DNA of 57,887 nt from Asanoa hainanensis (GTDB lineage: Bacteria; Actinomycetota; Actinomycetes; Mycobacteriales; Micromonosporaceae). The notes beneath the pieces are model-generated. The model saw nothing but the letters and a program-made list of their open reading frames with translations. It was not told where the DNA came from and searched no databases. Positions 44,399 through 54,280 of this stretch are shown here, one piece after another (position 1 is the stretch's first letter; each line of letters opens with the position of its first letter). Location: contig NZ_FZPH01000032.1 in the NCBI RefSeq assembly GCF_900188485.1, positions 1 to 57,887 of the forward strand, written 5' to 3'. The translations under genes were made by a program, and so were the position numbers.

Positions 44399-45874
44399 AT
44401 GCCGAACACCGACGACGACGATGAGCAGCCGCGGGGCCGTCCGCTGCTCAAGTTGTTGTTCTGGGGCGGCATCGGGCTCGCCCCGATCGCGATGCTGCTC
44501 CTGCTCGTCTCCGACGGCAACGGCCCGCTGCGGATCGCCGCCGTCCTGGCCGTGCTCGCGGTCGTCCTGATCGGACTGTCGATCGGGCTGCGCGGCGACG
44601 TCGACTCGGTGCGGGTCGAGCTCGAGGACATGGTCGCCGACGAGATCGACGGGCTGCAGGGTGACGTGCGCCGCGACATCGAGACCGCGGCGCGGGCCAC
44701 CCACCGGCAGCTGGGCGAGAAGGTCCAGGCGCTGCAGCAGTCCGTCGACGCGATGCGGGCCCAGCTCGACGCCCAACGGGCCGCGCCACGGCCGCCCGCG
44801 GTCGGTGTGCCGCCACAGGCGCAGCCGCGGGAACCCGCCGCCGCGCAGAGCGGTGGCACCTACGGCGGCGGTGCCGCCCGCGAAGGCGGCACCTACGGCG
44901 GCGGCACCTACGGCTCGGGCCGCACGGGCACGCAGCACGGCGGCGGCGAAGGCGGAAGCTACGGCCGGGAGGCCGTCGACGACGACCGGGCACCGAACGC
45001 GCAGCCGGCCATGGCGTCCACGGGACGCACGTACGGCGCTCCGGCCGACGGCACGGCCGCCGGCTCGGCCCGGCCGCCACGGGCGCGGGTTCCCGGTGGC
45101 GTCGTCCGGCACACCGAGACCGTCCAGGTCACCACCCGCCACACGGTGGTCGACGGACGCGGCGGCTCCGGCGGTACGTACGGCACCGGCGACGTCTACG
45201 GCGAGCGCTACCGGGACGACAACCGCTACGGCGACGACAACCGCTACGGCGACGACGGCCGCTCCGGCCAGGTCGAGTACGGCGGCGGTTCCTACGGCAG
45301 CCGGCGGAGCCAGGACGACGAGGCCGACTACGACACCGGCGGCTACGGGCGCCGGCGCCGGGCCGACGACGAGCCGCCAGCCGCGTGGGGTTCGAGCGGT
45401 GAAGAGTCGTTCACCGACCGCCGGCTCCGCGAGCTGCGCGGTGACCAGCCCGCGATCGAGCGCGGTGACCCACCCGCGTACGACGACCAGTGGTCCTCCG
45501 CCCGCGGCGGTGACCGCTGGGCCTCGGTCCGATCCGACGACCGCGGCCGCGAGCTGCGGGTGGGCGAGCGGCGGGCGAGCGTGCGGGCGGACGAGTCCGG
45601 CACCGAGTACCGGGTCGAGGACCGCTGGGCCGCGGTCCGCCGCGACGACGACCGCCCGGCCGACGGGCCCGGAGCCTGGTACGCCGACGCGTGGCAGGGC
45701 CAACAGGGCGGCGGAGGCGGCGGCACGTACGGCCGGGGCTACGAGGACGCGGACGACGACCGGGGCGGTGGCCGCGGCGACGAGTGGAGCGGTCGCCGGC
45801 GCGCGGACCGCGCCGCCGAATGGGGCCGGGGCTCCTACGACGACGACCGGGGCGGCGACGACCGCTGGCGCTGA
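44399..45874 (+). CDS. Two-helix membrane protein with coiled coil and Gly/Tyr/Asp/Arg-rich tail
   Basis: 491 residues. Two adjacent helices (LLKLLFWGGIGLAPIAMLLLLV and RIAAVLAVLAVVLIGLSIGL) precede a ~75-residue coiled-coil segment (VRVELEDMVADEIDGLQGDVRRDIETAARA...). The rest is low complexity with GGTYGGG repeats, DDNRYGDDNRYGDD runs and Arg/Asp-rich stretches, probably disordered. It may be a scaffold; function unknown. The ATG at 44399 is followed directly by the acidic lead-in and the first helix. It converges on nuoD, 4 bp between stops. Confidence 0.65.
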   Translation: MPNTDDDDEQPRGRPLLKLLFWGGIGLAPIAMLLLLVSDGNGPLRIAAVLAVLAVVLIGLSIGLRGDVDSVRVELEDMVADEIDGLQGDVRRDIETAARATHRQLGEKVQALQQSVDAMRAQLDAQRAAPRPPAVGVPPQAQPREPAAAQSGGTYGGGAAREGGTYGGGTYGSGRTGTQHGGGEGGSYGREAVDDDRAPNAQPAMASTGRTYGAPADGTAAGSARPPRARVPGGVVRHTETVQVTTRHTVVDGRGGSGGTYGTGDVYGERYRDDNRYGDDNRYGDDGRSGQVEYGGGSYGSRRSQDDEADYDTGGYGRRRRADDEPPAAWGSSGEESFTDRRLRELRGDQPAIERGDPPAYDDQWSSARGGDRWASVRSDDRGRELRVGERRASVRADESGTEYRVEDRWAAVRRDDDRPADGPGAWYADAWQGQQGGGGGGTYGRGYEDADDDRGGGRGDEWSGRRRADRAAEWGRGSYDDDRGGDDRWR

Positions 45875-45878
45875 CGCG

Positions 45879-47030
45879 CTACTTGTCGATGTCGCCGACA
45901 ACGAAGAACATCGAGCCCAGGATCGCGATCAGGTCCGGCACGAGGCAACCGGGCAGCAGCGTGCTCAGCGCCTGCACGTTCGCGTACGACGCGGTCCGCA
46001 GCTTCATCCGCCACGGCGTCTTCTCGCCCCGGGACACCAGGTAGTAGCCGTTGATCCCGAGCGGGTTCTCGGTCCACGCGTACGTGTGCCCCTCCGGTGC
46101 CTTGACCACCTTGGGCAGCCGCACGTTGACCGGCCCGGTCAGCTGGTCGACCCGGTCCAGGCACTCCTGCGCGAGGTCCAGCGACACGTACACCTGGTCG
46201 AGCAGCACCTCGAACCGGGAGTGGCAGTCGCCGGCCGTGCGGGTCACCACGGGCACCGACAGCTCGCCGTACGCCAGGTAGGGATCGTCGCGACGCAGGT
46301 CGAGGTCGAGGCCGGAGGCCCGGCCGACGGGGCCGGACGCGCCGTAGGCGGCCGCCTGCTCGGCCGTCAGCACCCCGACGCCGACCGTGCGGGCCAGGAA
46401 GATCTCGTTGCGCCGGATCAGGTTGTCGAGGTCGGGCATCCGCCGCCGGACCTCGCCGATCGCCGCGCGCGCCCGCCGGGTCCAGCCGGCCGGCACCTCT
46501 TCCTTGAGGCCGCCGACCCGGTTGAACATGTAGTGCATCCGGCCGCCGGAGACCTCCTCCATCACCGTCTGGAGCGTCTCGCGCTCGCGGAACGCGTAGA
46601 AGACTGGGGTGATCGCGCCGATCTCCAGCGGGTACGAGCCCAGGAACATCAGGTGGTTGAGCACCCGGTTGAGCTCGGCCAGCGCGGTGCGCAGCCACAC
46701 GGCGCGCTCGGGCACCTCGATGCCCATCAGCCGTTCGACCGCGAGCACCACGCCGAGCTCGCTGGAGAACGCGGAGAGCCAGTCGTGCCGGTTGGCCAGC
46801 ACGATGATCTGCCGGTAGTCGCGCACCTCGAACAGCTTCTCCGCGCCCCGGTGCATGTAGCCGACGATCGGCTCGCAGGAGACCACCCGCTCGCCGTCGA
46901 GCACCAGCCGCAGCCGGAGCACGCCGTGCGTGGAGGGGTGCTGGGGACCGATGTTGAGCACCATGTCGGCGGTGTCGAGCCCGGCACCGGTGCCGACGGT
47001 CACCTCACGGAGATCCGGCATAGCCGCCAT
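45879..47030 (-). CDS. nuoD2: NADH-quinone oxidoreductase subunit D-like protein (orphan NuoD)
   Basis: 383 residues of the 49-kDa/NuoD family: [53 protein letters not shown] and the C-terminal ending [12 protein letters not shown] are all conserved. NuoD forms the quinone cavity of complex I. No other nuo gene is in the window, so it is an extra copy outside the main operon, as known in Streptomyces. Its start overlaps the end of the methyltransferase gene by 26 bp (17 bp if the second ATG, 47021, is used). Arg61 in MHRGAEKL aligns with the arginine that NDUFAF7 methylates in the mitochondrial homologue. Confidence 0.88.
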   Translation of the reverse strand: MAAMPDLREVTVGTGAGLDTADMVLNIGPQHPSTHGVLRLRLVLDGERVVSCEPIVGYMHRGAEKLFEVRDYRQIIVLANRHDWLSAFSSELGVVLAVERLMGIEVPERAVWLRTALAELNRVLNHLMFLGSYPLEIGAITPVFYAFRERETLQTVMEEVSGGRMHYMFNRVGGLKEEVPAGWTRRARAAIGEVRRRMPDLDNLIRRNEIFLARTVGVGVLTAEQAAAYGASGPVGRASGLDLDLRRDDPYLAYGELSVPVVTRTAGDCHSRFEVLLDQVYVSLDLAQECLDRVDQLTGPVNVRLPKVVKAPEGHTYAWTENPLGINGYYLVSRGEKTPWRMKLRTASYANVQALSTLLPGCLVPDLIAILGSMFFVVGDIDK

Positions 47031-48060
47031 CGTCCCACGTCCACCCGTCGATACCCACCGGCTGGACGAGCCACCAGTGATCGCCCAGGCCGCCCACCGC
47101 GGTCAGCTCCGCCGCGGCCGACGCCGCCGCGAGCGCCCGCACGTATCCGGCCGGATCGGTGCTCGCCAGGCTGATCGGCGGTCGCCCGCCGGCGGCCCCG
47201 AGCGCTTTCAACGCCTGCCGCTGGGTCATCAACTGGTACGGGCGCCCGGCGACCACGGAACCAGCCGCCGCCACGGCGTCGATGGCGAGGTGCGCCGTCA
47301 CGTCCCGGCTCCCGTCCGGCACCGGCGGCACCTGCCGCCCGTCGCGATATCCCGTCAGCGTGCCGTCGAACGGCCGCGCGTCGAGCAGGTGCCCGTAGTC
47401 GACGGCGACGGCCAGCCCGCGCTCGACGGCACCGACCGCCCGGCCCCAAGCCTCGTCGCGCGCCCGCCCGACCTCACGCCGTGCCTCTTGCTCTGCATCC
47501 AGATGCGCATCACCTGTGGGCTCGCTACCGGTGATGCGCATATGGATGCAGAGCAAAGCGGGCCACCAACGGTCCAGCCAGGCTGCGTCCGCGGGGTCGA
47601 GCGGACCGCCGACGCTCTCTTCTCCGGTTGCCGGGTCGACCTCGAGATAACGGTCGCCCTGGGCCACGTCGAGCGGCACGTTGTCGAGCCACTCGGTGGC
47701 GATGAGCAGCCCGGTGACCGCCTTCGGCAGCGTGTCCTGCCAGTCGATGCCGTCGGGAAGGAAGGCGGGCCGCGGCGCGAGCTCGACGGCGACCGGGTGG
47801 AGCCGGTCGAGCAGGTCGGTCGGGGCCGCCGCCAGGACCCCCGTGAGCAGCTCGCCGCGACCCGCGCCGACATCGACGAAGTCGAGCCGGTCGGGCCGGC
47901 CGAGGGCCTTGTCGACCTGGTCGAGCAGCCGGAGCACCGCCGCGGCCAGGACCGGCGAGGCGTTGGCGCTGGTGCGGAAGTGGCCGGCCGGCCCCGCGCC
48001 GGAGACGAAGAACCCGCCCGACCCGTAGAGGGCGCGCGACATCGCCGTGGACCAGCGCAT
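47005..48060 (-). CDS. NDUFAF7/MidA-type SAM-dependent methyltransferase (COG1565)
   Basis: 351 residues. Family features: [16 protein letters not shown] near the N-terminus, SAM motif [14 protein letters not shown] at ~60-73, TEWLDNVP, and [22 protein letters not shown]. In mitochondria the homologue methylates the complex I 49-kDa subunit. Here the gene lies directly upstream of, and overlaps, a nuoD-like gene, which argues for the same substrate. Residues ~170-192 ([20 protein letters not shown] and on) are coded by a 69-bp palindromic element inserted in frame; no stop or frameshift results. ATG 48060 is preferred to the TTG before it. Confidence 0.83.
   Translation of the reverse strand: MRWSTAMSRALYGSGGFFVSGAGPAGHFRTSANASPVLAAAVLRLLDQVDKALGRPDRLDFVDVGAGRGELLTGVLAAAPTDLLDRLHPVAVELAPRPAFLPDGIDWQDTLPKAVTGLLIATEWLDNVPLDVAQGDRYLEVDPATGEESVGGPLDPADAAWLDRWWPALLCIHMRITGSEPTGDAHLDAEQEARREVGRARDEAWGRAVGAVERGLAVAVDYGHLLDARPFDGTLTGYRDGRQVPPVPDGSRDVTAHLAIDAVAAAGSVVAGRPYQLMTQRQALKALGAAGGRPPISLASTDPAGYVRALAAASAAAELTAVGGLGDHWWLVQPVGIDGWTWDDGGYAGSP
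47488..47556. repeat. 69-bp palindromic element inserted in frame in the methyltransferase gene
   Basis: Two 27-bp arms, 47488-47514 (starting TTGCTCTGCATCC) and 47530-47556 (ending GGATGCAGAGCAA), are reverse complements at 26 of 27 positions around a 15-bp spacer. Total length 69 bp is exactly 23 codons, so the host frame survives. Composition is AT-richer than the flanks. Small size, hairpin form and insertion inside a gene suggest a miniature non-autonomous repeat (REP/MITE-like). Confidence 0.88.
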
Positions 48061-48181
48061 CAAAGCAGCCTAGTAGGGGGCGAAGCCGCCCGTGAAAGTC
48101 TTCACACATGCTGTGTCCGGTCTGTTTCCGGATCGCATACTTGATGTTGACCGGTACCTAACCTACGAGGACTGGATCAAT

Positions 48182-49078
48182 ATGAGCGCACCGCAGCGCC
48201 AAACCGTCGGCATCATCGGCACCGGCCGGGTCGGCGCCGTGCTCGGCGCGGCCCTCCGCGCCGCCGGCCACGACGTGGTCGCCGCCTCCGCCGGGTCGCC
48301 CGCCGCCAAGGGCCGGATCGCCCGCCTGCTGCCCGGCACCCCCGTGCTTCCCGCCGACCAGGTCGCCCTGGCCGCCACCGACCTGTTGATCATCGCGGTC
48401 CCGGACGACGCGCTCGCCGACCTGGTCGCCGGCCTGGCCCGGATGGGCGTGTTGCGCACCGGCCAGGTCGTGCTGCACACCTCGGGCGCGCACGGGCTGG
48501 CCGCCCTCGGCCCGGCCGCGATCGCCGGCGCCCGGCCGCTCGCCCTGCACCCGGCGATGACCTTCACCGGCACGGCCGCCGATCTCGACCGGCTGGCCGG
48601 CATCTCGTACGGGATCACCGCGCCGGCCGACCTCAAGGCGTTCGCCGAAGACCTGGTGCACGACCTCGGCGGCCATCCCGAGTGGGTGGCCGAGGACGAT
48701 CGCGCGCTCTACCACGCCGCCCTCGCGCACGGCGCGAACCACCTGGTCACCCTGGTCAACGAGGCGATGGACCGGCTCCGCGACGCGGGCGTCGTCTACC
48801 CGGAGAAGGTGATCGGCCCGCTGCTGCACGCGGCGCTCGACAACACCCTGCGGATGGGCGACGCCGCGCTGACCGGCCCGGTCTCCCGTGGCGACGCCGG
48901 CACGGTCGCCCGCCACGTGACCGCGATCGAGGCGACCGCGCCGGACTCCGTACCCGCGTATGTCGCCATGGCCCGGCGCACCGCGGACCGGGCCATCGCC
49001 GCGGGCCAGTTGCGCCCGCGCGACGCCGAGGCGTTGCTCGGCGTGCTGGCCAGCAACCGCGCGGAGCGGGTCGCATGA
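48182..49078 (+). CDS. Rossmann-fold DUF2520 protein next to panC
   Basis: 298 residues. An N-terminal NAD(P)-binding motif ([22 protein letters not shown]) is followed by [13 protein letters not shown] and a C-terminal helical DUF2520 domain ([19 protein letters not shown]...). The fold recalls ketopantoate reductase or pyrroline-5-carboxylate reductase. With panC overlapping by ATGA, a role in pantothenate synthesis (PanE-like reduction) is plausible but unproven. The ATG at 48182 is chosen because the conserved motif starts ten residues later; an upstream frame to 48092 is not conserved. Confidence 0.82.
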   Translation: MSAPQRQTVGIIGTGRVGAVLGAALRAAGHDVVAASAGSPAAKGRIARLLPGTPVLPADQVALAATDLLIIAVPDDALADLVAGLARMGVLRTGQVVLHTSGAHGLAALGPAAIAGARPLALHPAMTFTGTAADLDRLAGISYGITAPADLKAFAEDLVHDLGGHPEWVAEDDRALYHAALAHGANHLVTLVNEAMDRLRDAGVVYPEKVIGPLLHAALDNTLRMGDAALTGPVSRGDAGTVARHVTAIEATAPDSVPAYVAMARRTADRAIAAGQLRPRDAEALLGVLASNRAERVA

Positions 49079-49911
49079 GGCTGGTCGAGACCCGGGCCGA
49101 GCTGGACGCCGCCCGCGCGGCCCTGCCGGGCACGGTGGCCGTCGTGATGACCATGGGCGCCCTGCACGCGGGGCACGAGGCGCTGCTGCGCGCCGCCCGG
49201 GCCGGCGCCGACTCGGTCGTCGCCACGATCTTCGTTAACCCGCTCCAGTTCGGACCCAACGAGGACTTCGACCGCTATCCGCGCACCATGGAAGCCGACC
49301 TGGAGATGTGCCGGCGGACCGGCGTCGACCTGGTCTTCGCGCCCCATCGGGACGAGGTCTACCCCGGCGGCGAGCCGCACGTGCGGGTCAACCCCGGCCC
49401 GCTCGGCGAGCTGCTCGAAGGCGCCAGCCGGCCCGGCTTCTTCCACGGCGTGCTCACCGTGGTGCTCAAGCTGTTCAACCTGGTCCGGCCGGATCTCGCG
49501 TTCTTCGGGGAGAAGGACTACCAGCAGCTCACGCTGATCCGCCGGATGGTGCTCGACGTCAACCTGCCGATCGAGGTGCGGGGTGTGCCGACCGTCCGGG
49601 AGGCCGACGGCCTGGCGCTGTCGAGCCGCAACCGCTACCTGACCGAGGCGGAGCGGTTGGCGGCGCTGCGGCTCTCGGCGGCCCTGCGGGCCGGTGCGGC
49701 CGCCGCCGTGGGTGGCGCCGACGCCGACGGCGCACTGGCCGCGGCACACCGGATCTTCGCCGACGGTACGACCGACGTGGTCCTCGACTACCTGGTGCTG
49801 CTCGACCCGGACCTCGGCCCGTCGCCGGGCCACGGACCAGCGCGGATGCTGGTCGCCGCCAAGGTCGGCGCCACCCGTCTGATCGACAACGCACCGATCG
49901 ATCTTGGTTGA
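49075..49911 (+). CDS. panC: Pantothenate synthetase
   Basis: 278 residues. It joins pantoate and beta-alanine with ATP. Signatures: [16 protein letters not shown] (HxGH-type nucleotide site), [36 protein letters not shown] and [11 protein letters not shown] 49075 overlaps the DUF2520 stop. No panB or panD is nearby in this window. The TGA at 49909-49911 is followed by a ~95-bp gap before the lipoprotein. Confidence 0.94.
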   Translation: MRLVETRAELDAARAALPGTVAVVMTMGALHAGHEALLRAARAGADSVVATIFVNPLQFGPNEDFDRYPRTMEADLEMCRRTGVDLVFAPHRDEVYPGGEPHVRVNPGPLGELLEGASRPGFFHGVLTVVLKLFNLVRPDLAFFGEKDYQQLTLIRRMVLDVNLPIEVRGVPTVREADGLALSSRNRYLTEAERLAALRLSAALRAGAAAAVGGADADGALAAAHRIFADGTTDVVLDYLVLLDPDLGPSPGHGPARMLVAAKVGATRLIDNAPIDLG

Positions 49912-50005
49912 TAGCTAACCTGGCGTGACCAGGCGGTTGCGCTCCGCCGTCCAGATGTGCTCTGGTTAGGACAGCACAGCGCCCGGGGTCCCTGGGGAGG
50001 ACGCG

Positions 50006-50896
50006 ATGCGTCGATGGACGGCAGCGGTCGTGGCGTTGATTCTGAGCGGCGCCGCGGTTCTGAGCAGCGCCGCGTGCGGCACGAACGGCGATGGGGGAGG
50101 CGGCTCGGTGGCCGCGCCGGCACCGGCGGTGACCACGCCGGCACCGCCGCGTTGCCACGCGACGGTGGCCGCGCGTACCGCCGACGTGCTCGAAGGCACT
50201 GTCGACTGTGCCGCGTCGCACCAGTCCGAGACCATCCACTCCGGAACGTTCGACGACGCCGACGCGGCCAAGGCGCCGCCGGCGAGCGACGTCTTCGGCG
50301 AGTGCGACAAGCAGGCGTCCGCGACGATCGGCGCCGACTGGCGCACGGCCCGGCTCCGGCTCGACGTGGTGCTGCCCACGGCGGCGGCGTGGCGGGCGGG
50401 CCAGCGCTGGTACCGCTGTGACCTGGTCGAGCTGACCGGCGTCGGCCCCGACGGGAAGGTCGCGGCCCGCTCGGGCAGCCTGGCCGGCGCGCTCACCGCC
50501 GACTCGCCGCTGCTGCTGCGGTGCGCGCTGGTCAAGCTCGACAAGCGCAGCAACGTCGAGACGGTCGCCGACAGCGCCTGCGACGTCAAGCACGAGGGCG
50601 AGTTCGCCGGGGTCTGGACCGCGCCGGCCAAGGTGCCGTACCCGGTCAAGGACCGCGACTACGTGCCGTTCTACGAGGGCTGCCTGAAGACCATCGCCGC
50701 GTACGTGGACATGCCGTATGACAGCGGCTTCGCGACGCGGACGGGATACATCCCGGTGATGGCCGCCAAGGACGCCTGGACGCTGGGCGACCGGGGCGTG
50801 CGCTGCTTCATCTGGATCCGGTTCCGGCCACTGACGGCATCGACGAAGGGCGTCGGCGAGAAGGGCTTCCCGCCGAACATCGCGCGCCCGAGTTAG
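50006..50896 (+). CDS. Septum-formation-type lipoprotein
   Basis: 296 residues. A lipoprotein signal ends at LSSAAC (Cys ~24); a Pro/Ala linker follows. The outer domain has paired cysteines in short blocks (RCHATVAARTADVLEGTVDC, CDKQASATIG, WYRCDLVEL, CEGCL-like positions) and W-R-x-G-Q-R-W, typical of actinobacterial 'septum formation family' proteins. These are thought to act in envelope or division processes without a defined activity. ATG 50006 has GGGAGGA upstream. Confidence 0.75.
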   Translation: MRRWTAAVVALILSGAAVLSSAACGTNGDGGGGSVAAPAPAVTTPAPPRCHATVAARTADVLEGTVDCAASHQSETIHSGTFDDADAAKAPPASDVFGECDKQASATIGADWRTARLRLDVVLPTAAAWRAGQRWYRCDLVELTGVGPDGKVAARSGSLAGALTADSPLLLRCALVKLDKRSNVETVADSACDVKHEGEFAGVWTAPAKVPYPVKDRDYVPFYEGCLKTIAAYVDMPYDSGFATRTGYIPVMAAKDAWTLGDRGVRCFIWIRFRPLTASTKGVGEKGFPPNIARPS

Positions 50897-50957
50897 CCTG
50901 CGCACGTTTCGGTGCTCCGGGCGGACACCCGCCGATCCGACAGGGTTCACTGAACAG

Positions 50958-52604
50958 ATGGACCCCCGTGTCGCGGAGTTGCCGGAACTGCCTCGACGCC
51001 TCGCCGGCCCGGAGCCGGGCTGGGCCGAGTCGACCGACGTCGTGGTGGTCGGCTCGGGCATCGCCGGGCTGACCGCCGCGCTGCACCTGCGTGCGGCCGG
51101 CCGCCACGTCACAGTGGTGACCAAGGAGAACATCGACGACGGTTCGACCCGCTGGGCACAGGGCGGCATCGCCGCGGTGCTCGACCCGTTCGACACCCCC
51201 GAGGCGCATGCCGCCGACACCGAGACGGCCGGAGTCGGGCTCTGTGATCCGGCCGCGGTGCGGGCGCTGGTCGAGGAGGGCCCGACCCGGGTCCGTGAGC
51301 TGATGCGGCTGGGTGCGGAGTTCGACCGCAACCCCGACGGCTCCCTGATGCTCACCCGCGAGGGCGGCCACCACGCCAACCGGATCGTGCACGCCGGGGG
51401 CGACGCGACCGGCGCCGAGGTGCAGCGCGCGCTGCACGCCGCGGTCCGGCGCGACCCGTGGATCCGGGTGGTCGACCACGCGCTGGTGCTCGACCTGCTC
51501 ACCGACGCGACCGGCCGGGCCTGCGGGATCACGCTGCACGTGCTGGGCGAGGGCACCGAGGACGGGGTCGGGGCGATCATGGCCCGCGCGGTCGTGCTGG
51601 CCACCGGCGGCATGGGTCAGGTCTTCGCGTCGACCACCAACCCCGTCGTGTCCACCGGAGACGGTGTGGCCCTGGCGATCCGGGCCGGCGCGGAGGTCAC
51701 CGACGTCGAGTTCGTGCAGTTCCACCCGACCGCGCTCTTCCTCGGCGGTGGCGACGACCCGCGGGCCCAGCAGCCGCTGGTCAGCGAGGCCCTGCGCGGT
51801 GAGGGTGCCCACCTGGTCGACGCCGACGGCAAGCGGTTCATGGTGGGCCAGCACGACCTGGCCGAGCTCGCCCCGCGCGACGTGGTCGCCAAGGGCATCC
51901 ACCGGGTGATGCTGGCCAACGGCACCGACCACGTCTATCTCGACGCCCGGCACCTCGGTGGCGACTTCCTTTCTCAGCGGTTCCCGACGATCGTGGCCTC
52001 CTGCCTGGCCGCCGGGGTCGACCCGGCCACCGAGCCGATCCCGGTCGCGCCGGCGGCGCACTACGCCAGCGGTGGCGTCCGCACCGACCTGCACGGCCGC
52101 ACCTCGATCCCGGGGCTCTACGCCTGCGGCGAGGTGGCCTGCACCGGCGTGCACGGCGCCAACCGGCTGGCCAGCAACTCGCTGCTGGAAGGGCTGGTGT
52201 TCGCCCGGCGGATCGCCGACCACATCGCGGGCGACCTGCCGGAGCAGTCCGAGGCGGCGCCGGCGACCGGCGACGCGTGGGTACTCGACCCGGGCGTGCG
52301 GCCGGCCCTGCAGCGCGCGATGACCCGAGGCGCCGGGGTGCTGCGCTCCGCCGGCTCGCTGGCCGCCACCGCCGGCACGATCGTCGGGCTCGGCGCCACC
52401 CGCGGCCGACCGGCGACCGCGAGCTGGGAGGCGACGAACCTGGTGACCGTGGCCGCGGCGCTGGTCGCCGCCGCCACCGCCCGCGAGGAGACCCGCGGCT
52501 GCCACTGGCGCGAGGACTTCCCGGCGGCCCGCGCCGAGTGGCTCGGCCACCTGTTCCCCGCCCTCGACGGCGCGGGGACCCCGACCCTCACCTGGGAGGC
52601 GTGA
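50958..52604 (+). CDS. nadB: L-aspartate oxidase
   Basis: 548-residue flavoenzyme oxidising L-aspartate to iminoaspartate, first step of de novo NAD synthesis. FAD site VVVVGSGIAGLTAALHLR, then STRWAQGGIAAVL, EFVQFHPTAL, HYASGGVRTDLHGRTSIPGL and GANRLASNSLLEGLVF are all typical. The TGA overlaps the nadC start by one base, so the pair is coupled. The quinolinate synthase gene nadA is not in the window. Confidence 0.95.
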   Translation: MDPRVAELPELPRRLAGPEPGWAESTDVVVVGSGIAGLTAALHLRAAGRHVTVVTKENIDDGSTRWAQGGIAAVLDPFDTPEAHAADTETAGVGLCDPAAVRALVEEGPTRVRELMRLGAEFDRNPDGSLMLTREGGHHANRIVHAGGDATGAEVQRALHAAVRRDPWIRVVDHALVLDLLTDATGRACGITLHVLGEGTEDGVGAIMARAVVLATGGMGQVFASTTNPVVSTGDGVALAIRAGAEVTDVEFVQFHPTALFLGGGDDPRAQQPLVSEALRGEGAHLVDADGKRFMVGQHDLAELAPRDVVAKGIHRVMLANGTDHVYLDARHLGGDFLSQRFPTIVASCLAAGVDPATEPIPVAPAAHYASGGVRTDLHGRTSIPGLYACGEVACTGVHGANRLASNSLLEGLVFARRIADHIAGDLPEQSEAAPATGDAWVLDPGVRPALQRAMTRGAGVLRSAGSLAATAGTIVGLGATRGRPATASWEATNLVTVAAALVAAATAREETRGCHWREDFPAARAEWLGHLFPALDGAGTPTLTWEA

Positions 52605-53506
52605 TGTTGCCGCAGTGGATCACCAATGACCTGCGCGCCAAGGGGCTCGACCCGGCCGAGGTCGAGCGGGTGGTGCGCGGTGCCCTGGACGAAGACCTGG
52701 GCCCGGCGCATCGCGACGTGACCAGTGAGGCGACCATTCCGGCCGAGCAGGTCGACACCGCGGATGTGGTGGCCCGGGCCAACGGCGTCGTCGCGGGGTT
52801 GCCGGTCGCGGCCGCGGTCTTCGCGCTCGCCACCGCGGGCACCACACCGGAGATCGTGCTCAAGGCCCGGGACGGTGACGAGGTCCTGGCCGGTGACCAG
52901 TTGGCCACCGTGACCGGTCCGACCCGGACCCTGCTCACCGCCGAGCGCACCGCGCTCAACCTGCTCAGCCGCCTCTCCGGGGTGGCGACGCACACCCGGC
53001 TCTGGGCGGACGCGCTGGCCGGCACCAAGGCGATGGTCCTCGACACCCGCAAGACCACACCGGGGCTACGGGCGTTGGAGAAGTACGCCGTGCGGGCCGG
53101 CGGCGGCACCAACAAGCGGATGGGCCTCTACGACGTCGCCATGATCAAAGACAACCACAAGCTGGCCGCGGGCAGCGTCGCCGAGGCGTACCGCCGGGTC
53201 CGGGAGGCTTTCCCGGACGTCCCGGTGCAGGTGGAGGTCACCACGGTCGAAGAGGCCGTCGAGGCGGTCGAGACGGGCGCCGACTTCCTGCTCTGCGACA
53301 ACATGTCGCCGGCGGTCCTCCGCGAGGTGGTCGCCGCGGTGGGTGACCGGGCGGAGCTCGAGGCCACCGGCGGACTCACTCTGGAGGTCGCACCGGCGTA
53401 CGCCGCCACCGGCGTCGACTACCTTTCCGTAGGGGCCCTGACGCATTCGTCACCTATCTTGGACATCGCACTCGATCTTCGCCCGCCGCACCTGAGCCGG
53501 AGCTGA
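52604..53506 (+). CDS. nadC: Nicotinate-nucleotide pyrophosphorylase (quinolinate phosphoribosyltransferase)
   Basis: 300 residues. It converts quinolinate and PRPP to nicotinate mononucleotide. Signatures: DEDLGPAHRDVTSEA, LDTRKTTPGLRALEKYAV, GGGTNKRMGLYD and MIKDNH, then LLCDNMSP and EATGGLTLE. The ATG at 52604 shares a base with the nadB stop (TGATG), with GGGAGG close before; the GTG one codon upstream is an alternative. Confidence 0.94.
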   Translation: MLPQWITNDLRAKGLDPAEVERVVRGALDEDLGPAHRDVTSEATIPAEQVDTADVVARANGVVAGLPVAAAVFALATAGTTPEIVLKARDGDEVLAGDQLATVTGPTRTLLTAERTALNLLSRLSGVATHTRLWADALAGTKAMVLDTRKTTPGLRALEKYAVRAGGGTNKRMGLYDVAMIKDNHKLAAGSVAEAYRRVREAFPDVPVQVEVTTVEEAVEAVETGADFLLCDNMSPAVLREVVAAVGDRAELEATGGLTLEVAPAYAATGVDYLSVGALTHSSPILDIALDLRPPHLSRS

Positions 53507-53512
53507 CCCCAC

Positions 53513-54280
53513 ATGCTGCTGTGCATCGACATCGGTAACACCAACACGGTGCTCGCCACGTTCGACGGCGACAAGTTGGTGCACAACTGGCGGATCAAGA
53601 CCGACGCCCGGTCGACGGCCGACGAGCTCGGGCTGATGTTCCGCGGCCTGCTCGCGGGTGACGCGGTCGAGATCACCGGGGTGGCGGCGTGCTCGACCGT
53701 GCCGGCCGCGCTGCGCTCGCTGCGCACCATGCTCGCCCGCTACTACGGCGACCTGCCCAACGTGATCGTCGAGCCGGGCGTGAAGACCGGGGTGCAGCTC
53801 GCGATCGACAACCCCAAGGAGGTCGGCTCCGACCGGGTGGTCAACACCCTGGCGGCGTACACCCTGTTCGGGGGTCCGTCGATCGTGGTCGACTTCGGCA
53901 CCACCACCAACTTCGACGTGATCAGCGCGCGCGGTGAGTTCCTCGGCGGCGCGTTCGCGCCGGGCATCGAGATCTCCTTCGACGCGCTGGCCGCCCGGGC
54001 CGCACAGCTGCGCAAGGTCGAGCCGGCCAAGCCGCGCTCGGTGATCGGCAAGAACACCGTCGAGTGCCTCCAGGCCGGCCTCTATTTCGGGTTCGCCGGG
54101 CAGGTCGACCACATCGTCGACCGGATGACCGAGGAGCTCGGCTCCGTGAAGGCCGTGATCGCCACCGGCGGGCTCGCACCCGTGGTGCTGGGCGAATGCC
54201 GCACCATCACCCACCACGAGCCGATGATCACGCTGATCGGCCTGCGGATGGTCTACGAGCGCAACGTCGACGCCCGGTAG
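53513..54280 (+). CDS. coaX: Type III pantothenate kinase
   Basis: 255 residues, ASKHA fold. It phosphorylates pantothenate, first step of CoA synthesis, and is functionally linked to panC upstream. P-loop-like LLCIDIGNTNTVLATF, then NPKEVGSDRVVNTLAAY, SIVVDFGTTTNFDVIS and IATGGLAPVV. It starts six bases after nadC and probably shares its transcript. Its 3' end overlaps the convergent methyltransferase gene by 28 bp. Confidence 0.94.
   Translation: MLLCIDIGNTNTVLATFDGDKLVHNWRIKTDARSTADELGLMFRGLLAGDAVEITGVAACSTVPAALRSLRTMLARYYGDLPNVIVEPGVKTGVQLAIDNPKEVGSDRVVNTLAAYTLFGGPSIVVDFGTTTNFDVISARGEFLGGAFAPGIEISFDALAARAAQLRKVEPAKPRSVIGKNTVECLQAGLYFGFAGQVDHIVDRMTEELGSVKAVIATGGLAPVVLGECRTITHHEPMITLIGLRMVYERNVDAR

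Noticed and set aside
44390-45901. 503-codon open frame antisense to the low-complexity membrane protein gene
   Set aside because: Val/Ala/Arg-rich with no domain; a mirror of the Asp/Gly/Tyr-rich coding strand. The sense product has clear helices and a coiled coil.
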